This document shows positions 41,601 through 49,062 of a stretch of 64,000 nt of DNA, piece after piece. The DNA lies in NCBI RefSeq assembly GCF_003711225.1, contig NZ_CP031030.1, forward strand, positions 1 to 64,000. The letters run 5' to 3'. Made by a program: the position numbers and the translations under genes. Each line of letters starts with the position of its first letter. The first letter of the stretch is position 1. The notes beneath the pieces are model-generated. The model ran no database searches and was not told the DNA's origin. It saw only the letters and a program-made list of their open reading frames with translations. Origin of the DNA: Runella sp. SP2 (GTDB taxonomy: Bacteria > Bacteroidota > Bacteroidia > Cytophagales > Spirosomataceae).

Positions 41601-44600
41601 GTGTAACGGGGAGTTTGGTCGCTAAAAACGCCATTGGCATCGGCGATGGCAATCTGGCAGGTTGGTATTTTTCATTGGATAATTTCAATGTTACTTTTTT
41701 CAACAATGTATTTATTGAAGCCGCTGCCGATGGCAAAATCGTGTTGCCTATCTCGGGCGAGGATAAAAGCACGCCGCTCACTTATACCACTACGCTCACC
41801 AAAGATAAAGAGGATAGTAAGCTGAAGTACCAGTTTGTAATCAAGCCAGATAATGACATAAACGCTTCTATCTGGAAAGCCAAAATGAGTTTGTTGGCCA
41901 CCTCAAATATTACTGTAACGGTAGGCGACAAAAACGTAAATGACGGCAAGTTTTTGGCAAAGGCAGATTTGAACGGTAGTCTTACCTTCAACACCCCCGA
42001 AATAGGCGGACTTTTGCCTTCGTATGATTTGAAACTAATGAGTTTTGAGCATTTCAAAATTCAGTCTATGGCTCCCTACATTGATTTTGGAAATATTCAG
42101 TCGGATGTCTACAAAAAAGGCTCTGATATTTACCAGAAAGCATCCAATTTTATTGGCGCATTGGCCAGTCCACAGCATGAAGTTTCGGGTCTGCCCGTAA
42201 ACATTGACGAGTTTGTGCCTATTATAAAACAAAGAGGAGACGCCACCGTGGCTGGGTTTTATCTACATGGCAGCCTCAATTTATCCAAAGACTTACCGCT
42301 TTCGCCCAGCGCGGGTTTGGGTATTGCCATTTTGGCCAATGTGAAGCTGGACGGCTTACGCCCCAAATTCAGTTTTGAAGGAACTGAGTTAGAAGATGTG
42401 AAGGTAAAAGGACAACTCGGCCCGGTGAGTGTAGATGGTAGTTTGAAGTTTTTCAGAAGTGATAAAACCTTCGGCGATGGTTTTAGCGGCAGCGTAACGG
42501 CTACTTTTCCGATGAATATAGCCGTCACAGCGAAGGCGCAATTTGGTGGAGTAAACAACACGAACTACTGGTATGTATATGCCAGTGGCAAACTACCCGT
42601 TCCCATTCCTATTGGCCCACCATTCTTAAACATTACTGGTTTTGGAGGAGGTGCCTATCACAATATGGCTTCCACCTATAAACCTGACCTAAACAAACTA
42701 CCCGATGCGAATGCACCAGCTTATACACCCAGCGCGAATAGCAACGGGTGCTTGGCCACGGTTTATTTATCACTGGCCGAAGAAAGTCTGTTGAAAGCAC
42801 AAACTACCCTTAACGTTGAATGGGATGGCGACGGCATCAAATCCGTAGGTTTAGATGGTACAGTGGATGCTTTCAACAAAGACAGTAACCCTGCCACACA
42901 AGGAGTAGCACATGGTACATTGAAAGTAAAATACGATTTCAGAGAGTCTATTTTTGATTTAAAGGGAGGCTTAGAAGCTAAATTGGCAGGTGACTTAGTG
43001 GTCATTGAAGCTCAAAATGCACTACGCATTTACATTGACAAAAACACGCAGTTTATGCAGTTAGGAAACCCTGAAGTTTATGAACAGCGCGTTAAAATGA
43101 CAGTGCTTAAATTTATTTCTGGAGGCTCCTACTTTTGGCTGGGGAACGGAGCTATACCCAATGTCCCCCTACCTCAAGGCATAGACCCTGCAACTTTGCA
43201 ACGAATGGGTTATAAAAGTTTCAAGGAATTAGGTTTTACAGCTGCTAAAGGAGGAATGATGTTTGGGGCTTATGTTGGATTTCCTGCCCCTCCCAAAACA
43301 GAAGAAGAATTGCGATTTTTGATTTTCTATATGAAACTTCATGCAGGAATGGGCTTCGATGTCCAGTTGGCAAAATATACCGAACCTTGTGGCGACAACG
43401 GAGTTCCTGGCATGGATGGCTGGTACGCATTGGGGCAGTTATATGCCTCGGCAGGATTCACATTTGGTGTTACGGTAGATGTTTGGTTTTATGAAGGAGA
43501 TATTGAAGTTGCCAGTGTGTCCGCAACTGCCATCATGCAAGGTGGTCTGCCCAAACCATTTTGGTTTAAGGGGATGTTAAATGGGCGGTATAGTGTACTT
43601 GACGGGCTCGTTGAGGGTGACATGAATTTTAAAGTATCAGTAGGAAATGTTTGTATTCCGAATCCTCCACCAACAGACCCTTTCTCCGTGCCCTTAATCT
43701 CAGAAATATACCCTAAAGACGGCACAATAGATATTTTAGATAATCCTTCAGCTGTGTTCAACTATCCGGTCGGCAAAGAGATTGTCATTACCTCAAGTAT
43801 TTTAAAGCCTGGGGGAAATGGCGAAGATAAAATAACCCGAACCGAAACGTTTAAAATTGAGATTACCATGTCAATGAACCGAACGTCAGGAGACAACAGT
43901 GGAGAATGTGCCAACAATCAGGACGATACAGGCGAACTTAGAATATCAAACGATGGGCTGAGAGCCACTTATTATCGCAATGCGGCTTTTGTACCTAATT
44001 CCAAATACCAGCTTCAGGTCATCGCAAAACCACTGACTTTAGAAAATGGCAGTTGGAAAATAATGAAAGACAAAAATGGAAATAATAGAACCCAACCCGA
44101 AGTCGCAGATTTTAATACGGGGCCTTGTCCGACCAAGTTACGCAGTGAAACCCTTGCCCTCACGTATCCTTATGAAGGGCAATGGTTTGTATTACAAAAA
44201 GAATTTGGGGGAGAAGGAGTCATTGCCTTTAATAAAAAGATGTGTTGTTTCGGCAATGATTGCGGTACGGGAAAAGCCTACACCCTTGTCATGAAATTTG
44301 CCACCGAAGACAACCCTGCGAACGAATTGGAATCCATAGTTACAAGTACGTACGGGAATGCCGACCAAGCCCAAACGCTAACTTTCAAATTGCCCAATTT
44401 GCCCAATGGAAAATTTGTAAGAATGCGGTTAGTAAAGAAACCCAATCAGGACTATTTCAAAGCGATGAATAAATCAAAGTTTGTGTATCAATCGCAGGGA
44501 ACTTCAAATTCACTTGGGAAAAATACCGTGAAAATGGACGCATTCGTCAAAGAAACAAAACCTGACTATGCCGCTTTTTCTCAATACAACAATTACGTGG

Positions 44601-45178
44601 GTGTAGGCATGGACAAAACCACTCAAATAAATTCAGCCAATGGCGTAAATATGGCTGTAACACGCAATGACAAACAAGAACTGGTAGTTGAGCCCAAAGA
44701 AGTTCAGGTGGCTGAAGAAAGCTATTTTCGAACCAGTAAATACAATACAATGGCACAAAAACTGGCCATGGTTGATACTCAAGCAAAAGGGAAAGAGGGG
44801 TATTTTACTGCTTATTTTAAGGCGGTTGAGGGTTTTGATTTATTTGACGTAGGGGGAGAAATGATTCTTTTAAAAGGGGAAGAGAAATACCGACAACCTT
44901 TGCTGACGTTTGAATTCGCTCCCCAACGAAGCAATTGGTACCAAAATGACATCAACTATTTCTATAAAGCTAATGAACGATTTCAGTTTTGGGGAGGTAA
45001 AAGTATCTACTTAGATGATGCCAATAAATCTGTACTTACCGAGCGATTGCCACAGGTTCAGGTCAGTAAAGTGTTCCCATTTTCAAGAAAAGACGTTCCT
45101 GCTTCACTGTTATTCTACAAATCAACACCTATAAGTAGTGCATTGTTAAAAGAGAACCCCCCAAAAACAAACCATTAA
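38609..45178 (+). CDS. Giant secreted multi-domain protein (2189 residues), TANFOR-like N terminus
   Basis: This is the largest gene in the window. A signal peptide (residues 1-21) is followed by a beta-sandwich region (about 22-175; LNIVGPYTNLFSDYL, YILPEGDYELCITIYG) resembling the TANFOR-type N-terminal domain of some Bacteroidetes giants, as far as I remember it. Then come fibronectin-like segments (APFLQQPQNKEPI, SYAWRVVVAEKE; about 180-600), a long region of beta-structure without known family (about 620-1650), and Ig-like units near the C-terminus (ISEIYPKDGTIDILDN). There is a pair of Cys in KCGLPPPP and ECSGC. No T9SS sorting tail is seen. The barrel five bases upstream and the small and FN3 genes that follow are its likely partners. 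Confidence 0.82.
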   Translation: MKKVFIILIISLLMVDMCVAQQETVTGTLNIVGPYTNLFSDYLNASKTQLRLSGKANIRLTGVLNHNNQPLLTLPVNPEYYKSKGGIWNIRLNGNDQPITETDLKQSFSPDVTINNNTQELRVDAFGQYILPEGDYELCITIYGANEDGSANDNSYRKLSAPICFSFTISNIEAPFLQQPQNKEPIPNASATYQPLQFSWTSTAGVLPNRIKYNLQIAELLPNQNEYDAFRSGPLFADIQIENGSPTYLYKASDPKFEVGKSYAWRVVVAEKEPISKYYAFQNHGLSEAFVFQYGGAAADAKVFNITAQFPKNGSSIPWRGIPIIVKYSPYSTDYATFKSYLAVTDGADKVLLTKERSLDWSGAKSPQEAQQANVGSTKTLSEVDAQEIAVNEATNPLNDYEKYRQIKWDAAVTMTLKGEKTVLKASQSASFTAGMGQPVLSLPSSDAKIAKTGEVSFQFLTSQRPPDSELIPDDIVQAKNGSVKGFKISVNEKYVLEIANTKDFKPADLKATQTGKLTINSVDIQNATQLADLTYANISHKITIPSEGTYYWRVKWLTDPAADEKSAHYAVSEIRSFCVGKCGLPPPPDPVVMAECSGCKFPDIQDKVEEKASLAESKIIFAGGTKGYKVTINKISDANSGKGEGIATIFGLPMQVTFEGVKVNKDGVMFAGKIMSKKNSSGIPSLMPDATLPNKLPDFDKLTTTNGLTPNLADPTQLQAQAQQVQTELKNRWTRVTDYINQNASILNNAANTAGCQTPMGFTQNPGGVDITTAFENFLITPTNAQFDVMTVVELKEENIVIPFGFKGACIGIEGSCQEYTLYLYKDVPISNLTLKGGADLSKATHVVYNTKDGFKQINIYAEYEFKKDIIRRKDNNEKVIATLKAQTPNGFSDWVAKVSIPAFKVHGMEDLDFELVGEATYDHSDKENPAGMDKMLAALEPKLPNNDKGDVGLLKENTWKGFYLPQLKVTLPEVFKADQKDRVNVTVDNFVIDSRGVTGSLVAKNAIGIGDGNLAGWYFSLDNFNVTFFNNVFIEAAADGKIVLPISGEDKSTPLTYTTTLTKDKEDSKLKYQFVIKPDNDINASIWKAKMSLLATSNITVTVGDKNVNDGKFLAKADLNGSLTFNTPEIGGLLPSYDLKLMSFEHFKIQSMAPYIDFGNIQSDVYKKGSDIYQKASNFIGALASPQHEVSGLPVNIDEFVPIIKQRGDATVAGFYLHGSLNLSKDLPLSPSAGLGIAILANVKLDGLRPKFSFEGTELEDVKVKGQLGPVSVDGSLKFFRSDKTFGDGFSGSVTATFPMNIAVTAKAQFGGVNNTNYWYVYASGKLPVPIPIGPPFLNITGFGGGAYHNMASTYKPDLNKLPDANAPAYTPSANSNGCLATVYLSLAEESLLKAQTTLNVEWDGDGIKSVGLDGTVDAFNKDSNPATQGVAHGTLKVKYDFRESIFDLKGGLEAKLAGDLVVIEAQNALRIYIDKNTQFMQLGNPEVYEQRVKMTVLKFISGGSYFWLGNGAIPNVPLPQGIDPATLQRMGYKSFKELGFTAAKGGMMFGAYVGFPAPPKTEEELRFLIFYMKLHAGMGFDVQLAKYTEPCGDNGVPGMDGWYALGQLYASAGFTFGVTVDVWFYEGDIEVASVSATAIMQGGLPKPFWFKGMLNGRYSVLDGLVEGDMNFKVSVGNVCIPNPPPTDPFSVPLISEIYPKDGTIDILDNPSAVFNYPVGKEIVITSSILKPGGNGEDKITRTETFKIEITMSMNRTSGDNSGECANNQDDTGELRISNDGLRATYYRNAAFVPNSKYQLQVIAKPLTLENGSWKIMKDKNGNNRTQPEVADFNTGPCPTKLRSETLALTYPYEGQWFVLQKEFGGEGVIAFNKKMCCFGNDCGTGKAYTLVMKFATEDNPANELESIVTSTYGNADQAQTLTFKLPNLPNGKFVRMRLVKKPNQDYFKAMNKSKFVYQSQGTSNSLGKNTVKMDAFVKETKPDYAAFSQYNNYVGVGMDKTTQINSANGVNMAVTRNDKQELVVEPKEVQVAEESYFRTSKYNTMAQKLAMVDTQAKGKEGYFTAYFKAVEGFDLFDVGGEMILLKGEEKYRQPLLTFEFAPQRSNWYQNDINYFYKANERFQFWGGKSIYLDDANKSVLTERLPQVQVSKVFPFSRKDVPASLLFYKSTPISSALLKENPPKTNH

Positions 45179-45183
45179 ATAAA

Positions 45184-45786
45184 ATGAAAAAACTCGCTCT
45201 GATTACCCTCTTTTATTTGACAATAAATGAAGTTTTTTGCCAAATAAGGCAGGTAGAAAAGCTAAATTCATACGTTAATCTTGGCGTAAATCAGCGGTTA
45301 ACGCAGGAAAAACCTCAACGCTTAGATGAGATAAGAATCATCTATAGTTCGCATAGAGTTACGCAGGAATGTGGTACAATCCAATCAAATATCAAGGATA
45401 ATTTCCCATTTAATCAAGCAATTGTCAATATCCAAAAATTCGTGGCCGAACATTACACCGAAGGTGGTACGTGGGATAATCGGATGAAGCTGGCAATGAA
45501 AATTATGACCGATATTATGACCAATCAAAAGCCTATTGCGGGAGTTCAAAGTGCCAATTACATGGCAAACGAGCCTTTTGCCAAAGATTTACTATTGTTC
45601 TTAGAAATATCAAGAGGAAATGACATTGAAGTGTTCAAGTATAATAATCAATACAAGTTGTACATTGAGCAGAGTGCCGACACCGAAATTCCGCTAAATA
45701 TCATCTCTAATCATCCGCTCCTGTTGGTCAATAATAAAAGAGAGCCTCGAATTATTTCCACCTCTAAGTCCATCTCAATCAAATGA
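45184..45786 (+). CDS. Secreted protein of unknown function
   Basis: The 200-residue product has a signal peptide (MKKLALITLFYLTINEVFC). The remainder is alpha/beta with no recognisable motif (FVAEHYTEGGTWDNRMKLAMKI, FAKDLLLFLEISRGND). It starts five bases after the giant gene stop codon and overlaps the next gene start by four bases (ATGA), so it is translated as part of the same operon. It could be a small periplasmic partner or chaperone for the giant; that is guesswork from position. Confidence 0.8.
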   Translation: MKKLALITLFYLTINEVFCQIRQVEKLNSYVNLGVNQRLTQEKPQRLDEIRIIYSSHRVTQECGTIQSNIKDNFPFNQAIVNIQKFVAEHYTEGGTWDNRMKLAMKIMTDIMTNQKPIAGVQSANYMANEPFAKDLLLFLEISRGNDIEVFKYNNQYKLYIEQSADTEIPLNIISNHPLLLVNNKREPRIISTSKSISIK

Positions 45787-47900
45787 AAAAGCTGTTATTA
45801 TTATTCCTTTTGGGTTATCAAGTAGCTTTTTCGCAGACAATTATCACACAAGAAAAAGCGAAAAAAATAAAAATACCAGAGGCCAAAAAGCCTTCCAAAT
45901 ATCAAATTTTAGCCAAAGCCAAATATTATGGTGATTCGGTAGTGCTTAGGTGGAGCGCAAATGATGCTGTTTTGTGGCAATTGGCTAAAGAAAAGGGGGT
46001 TAATATTGAGCGTTTTGAAGTAATAGATGGGGAACTTAAAAACCAAATTCAGATCGTAAAACAGCTGAAACCATGGTCGTTGGCTGAGTGGAAAAGAAAC
46101 TGTAAACGCGAAGACACGACCGCCGCCGTAATAGCCCAACTGCTTTATGGGGTTAATAAAGACCCCAATAATGCTACAGGGACAGGTTCTATGGATGCTA
46201 TTATCAACCAACGCTACGATATGGATAATCGCTTTTTTATGGTGAATATGATGGCTGCCTGGCATCCGTTCCATGCCAAGGGCTTGGCTTTGAGATTTGT
46301 TGACAAAACCATCAAAAAGAACCAAAGGTATGTTTATCAGATTTCGTCACCCATAGATCCCAAAATAATGAAGGCAGATACGGGGTATCTCTTGGTAAAA
46401 ACCTCCCAAATAGAACCACTAGAAAAAATGCTTCCCGTGGAAACGGAGATAGGCGATAAAATGGTGAAGTTTAAATGGAATAAGTTGTTGAGTGATATAA
46501 ACTTTACGGGGTATTTTTACGAACGCTCTGCTGACAATGGTAAAACATTTAGAAGAATCAACAAAAAGCCTTATTTACAACTCTCAAACAAAGAAAAAGA
46601 CGCTGACGATTATATAACACTCGTCGATTCATTACCCGAAAATTACAAAAAGTACATCTATCGTATAGTGGGTATCAACCACTTTGGCGACTTGAGCGAA
46701 TATTCCACAAACATACTGGTCATGGGAGTAGATTTAACTCCGCCTTCCCAAGTGTTTAATCTTAGGACTGAGAATACTTCGGGTTCAAAGGTGAAAATTA
46801 CATGGCAAAAAAAGCAAAAAGAGTCCGATTTTATTGGCTATGTAATTGGTCGAAGCCAAAGCATAAAAGGGCCTTTTGAACCCTTACAAAAGCAATTTCT
46901 GCCCATTTCTGCCGCTGAGTTTACGGACGAAAAAGCAGAACCCTATGGTACCAATTACTACGTAGTATCAGCCATAGACACCGCGGGAAATGCGGCTATT
47001 TCACTCCCCGCTTATGTGGTAATGAAAGACGAAGCGGCTCCCATAAAACCCACGGGTCTCAAAGGTAGTATCGACAGCGCAGGTATTGTTAAAATTCAAT
47101 GGTCAAAAAACAATGAGCCCGATTTGCTGGGCTATATGGTTTACAAAGCCAATGCCATCGACCACGTTTTTACACCCATCACCACAGGTTTTTTAGCAGA
47201 TGAATTCTTTGCCGATAGTATTACGCTTCGCAGTCTTACCAAAAAAATTTACTATCGCGTGGTGGCTTTTGATAAGTCGCGCCGAGCCAGTCCCTATTCA
47301 GAAACTTTAGAGCTCAAAAAGCCCGACTTCATTCCTCCCGTCAGTCCTGTATTTGATGGTTTTTCAGTATCCGACAGTACGGCGACTCTCCATTGGGTGC
47401 CGTCTTCGAGCGAAGATGTAAAAACGCAGATAGTATATCGAAAAGAAGAAGGCAAAGACCTCGAATGGCGCGAACTGACGCGTCTGGATGCCAAAAAGAA
47501 TTCGTACATTGACAAAAACGTTTTACCAAAACATCGGTATAGTTATGCGTTAGTCGCCATGGATGACAGCCAATTGTTATCCGAAAAATCATTCCCAATC
47601 GAAGTAAAACCCTACGATTCGGGGGTACGGCGAGGCGTTCAAAATTTAAAAGTTACCAAAACCACTGACGGCAAGCTGATTTTATTGACATGGAACGTAA
47701 ATTCAGTGACGACTAACCGTATTTTGATTTACCGAAAGATTAATCAATCGGGTTTAGTTTTAGTAGAGGGATTACCAAGCACTACCAGTCAGTTTATTGA
47801 CAAGTCTGCCCAAACGGGAAAATTCCAATATGCCCTAAAAGTGCTTTACAAAGACGGTGGAGAATCATTACTTGGAGATTTGGTCTCCATTCAAAAATAA
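45783..47900 (+). CDS. Secreted protein with multiple fibronectin type III domains
   Basis: The 705-residue protein has a signal peptide (MKKLLLLFLLGYQVAFSQ), an N-terminal region (about 20-200) rich in polar helices, then about five FN3-like domains. These show the Trp-Pro/Lys start (PSQVFNLRTENTSGSKVKITWQKK), (Y)xVxAxDxxGN-type ends and YxYxLxAxDxxG patterns (TNYYVVSAIDTAGNAAIS, YRVVAFDKSRRASPYSETLEL). It ends KYALKVLYKDGGES-LLGDLVSIQK. Overlap of the start with the previous gene shows translational coupling. It may link the giant to other surface structures. Confidence 0.88.
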   Translation: MKKLLLLFLLGYQVAFSQTIITQEKAKKIKIPEAKKPSKYQILAKAKYYGDSVVLRWSANDAVLWQLAKEKGVNIERFEVIDGELKNQIQIVKQLKPWSLAEWKRNCKREDTTAAVIAQLLYGVNKDPNNATGTGSMDAIINQRYDMDNRFFMVNMMAAWHPFHAKGLALRFVDKTIKKNQRYVYQISSPIDPKIMKADTGYLLVKTSQIEPLEKMLPVETEIGDKMVKFKWNKLLSDINFTGYFYERSADNGKTFRRINKKPYLQLSNKEKDADDYITLVDSLPENYKKYIYRIVGINHFGDLSEYSTNILVMGVDLTPPSQVFNLRTENTSGSKVKITWQKKQKESDFIGYVIGRSQSIKGPFEPLQKQFLPISAAEFTDEKAEPYGTNYYVVSAIDTAGNAAISLPAYVVMKDEAAPIKPTGLKGSIDSAGIVKIQWSKNNEPDLLGYMVYKANAIDHVFTPITTGFLADEFFADSITLRSLTKKIYYRVVAFDKSRRASPYSETLELKKPDFIPPVSPVFDGFSVSDSTATLHWVPSSSEDVKTQIVYRKEEGKDLEWRELTRLDAKKNSYIDKNVLPKHRYSYALVAMDDSQLLSEKSFPIEVKPYDSGVRRGVQNLKVTKTTDGKLILLTWNVNSVTTNRILIYRKINQSGLVLVEGLPSTTSQFIDKSAQTGKFQYALKVLYKDGGESLLGDLVSIQK

Positions 47901-47922
47901 TTTTTAACAAAATTTTGAATGT

Positions 47923-48837
47923 ATGAAATCACGGTTGTTCCTATTTTTAGTGGTAGCCATCAACGGGCTTGGCTTTTCCCAGACGGACTCAACGCATGAA
48001 AAAGAGATGCCCACCTTCCATAAAGGCCGCTTTGCCACCGTGGTAGCAACAGAGGCGGCTTTGTACGCGGGCACAATGGCTTATCTGAATTTCATTTGGT
48101 ACAAAGACACTCCACGAGTACCTTTTGGGTTTTATAACGATGCTGCGGGGTATTTGCAAGTAGATAAATTTGGTCATGCCTACGGAGCTTATTTAGAAAG
48201 TTATATCGGGTATAAAGCATTGCGGTGGACGGGTGCTTCCAAAAAGAAGGCATTATTGTTTGGCGGTACATTAGGCTTTTTTCTACAATCACCCATTGAG
48301 ATTATAGATGGATTTTATGAAGGCTGGGGTTTTTCTTGGAGCGATATGGCTGCTAATGCCGTAGGTAGTTCGCTGGTGATTGGTCAGGAATTACTTTTCG
48401 ACGAGCAAATCATGAAGTACAAATTCTCTTTTCGACGATCTCCTTATTCCAAACAGGCCAATGGATACTTAGGAACGACGTTTGCAGGACAAATCTTACA
48501 AGACTACAATGCCCATACCTATTGGTTCAGCATCGGACTGAATCGTATTATTCGGTCAGAACGTATTCCTGATTGGCTTAATGTAGCAGTAGGGTACGGA
48601 GCCAATGGCATGTTTGGGGAATTTGAAAATATCAAGCGTTGGGGTAATGTTGTGATTCCGCCCACGCAGCGCTATCGTCAGTTTCTGTTTTCACTTGATA
48701 TTGATTGGACGAAAATCAAGACGAAGAACCGATTTCTGAATCAAGTCTTCCAAAGCATGTTTATGGTCAAACTTCCTTTTCCTGCACTTGAAATCAATAC
48801 GAAGGGTGGTCTCCGAGCTTATGGTATTTATTATTAA
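47923..48837 (+). CDS. DUF2279 family protein
   Basis: The 304-residue protein has a signal peptide (LFLFLVVAINGLGFSQ) and the DUF2279 (YfiM-like) core: DKFGHAYGAYLESYIGYKALRW, FLQSPIEIIDGFYEGWGFSWSDMAANAVGSSL. Conserved Asp/His/Gly positions in this core suggest a membrane-associated fold, but the function of the family is unknown. It ends the five-gene group and is separated from the FN3 gene by 22 bases. A 225-base gap follows that contains a candidate promoter for the next gene. Confidence 0.87.
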   Translation: MKSRLFLFLVVAINGLGFSQTDSTHEKEMPTFHKGRFATVVATEAALYAGTMAYLNFIWYKDTPRVPFGFYNDAAGYLQVDKFGHAYGAYLESYIGYKALRWTGASKKKALLFGGTLGFFLQSPIEIIDGFYEGWGFSWSDMAANAVGSSLVIGQELLFDEQIMKYKFSFRRSPYSKQANGYLGTTFAGQILQDYNAHTYWFSIGLNRIIRSERIPDWLNVAVGYGANGMFGEFENIKRWGNVVIPPTQRYRQFLFSLDIDWTKIKTKNRFLNQVFQSMFMVKLPFPALEINTKGGLRAYGIYY

Positions 48838-48984
48838 GGTACTTTCCACGAAACACCCCATTTTACTCTATTAATTGCCGTTTTTTGCCGATAGAATCGG
48901 AATTGTATTCTACTAATGTGTCTGAAGGACGAATAAAGGCTGGAAAATGCCTCTAATCGGCCAAAAACCGCCACTTATCGTCGT

Positions 48985-49015
48985 TTGACTACCCTCAGTC
49001 TATTGTATTTTTTTG
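48985..49015 (+). promoter_or_regulatory. Candidate promoter for the TonB-receptor-like barrel gene
   Basis: TTG at 48985-48987 is followed after about 19-20 bp by a T-rich element ending TTTG (49007-49015). The start codon is at 49063. The -7 element lacks a clear TA, so this is a weak call. Confidence 0.3.
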
Positions 49016-49062
49016 TGAACTGCTTACCTATTTGTTTTGTGTCATCAAAACGAACAAAGCAG

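Noticed and set aside
48879-48972. Imperfect inverted repeat (gccgttttttgccgat near 48879, atcggccaaaaaccgcc near 48956) as a riboswitch or terminator
   Set aside because: The arms mismatch and are 60 bases apart, and no known riboswitch core is visible.
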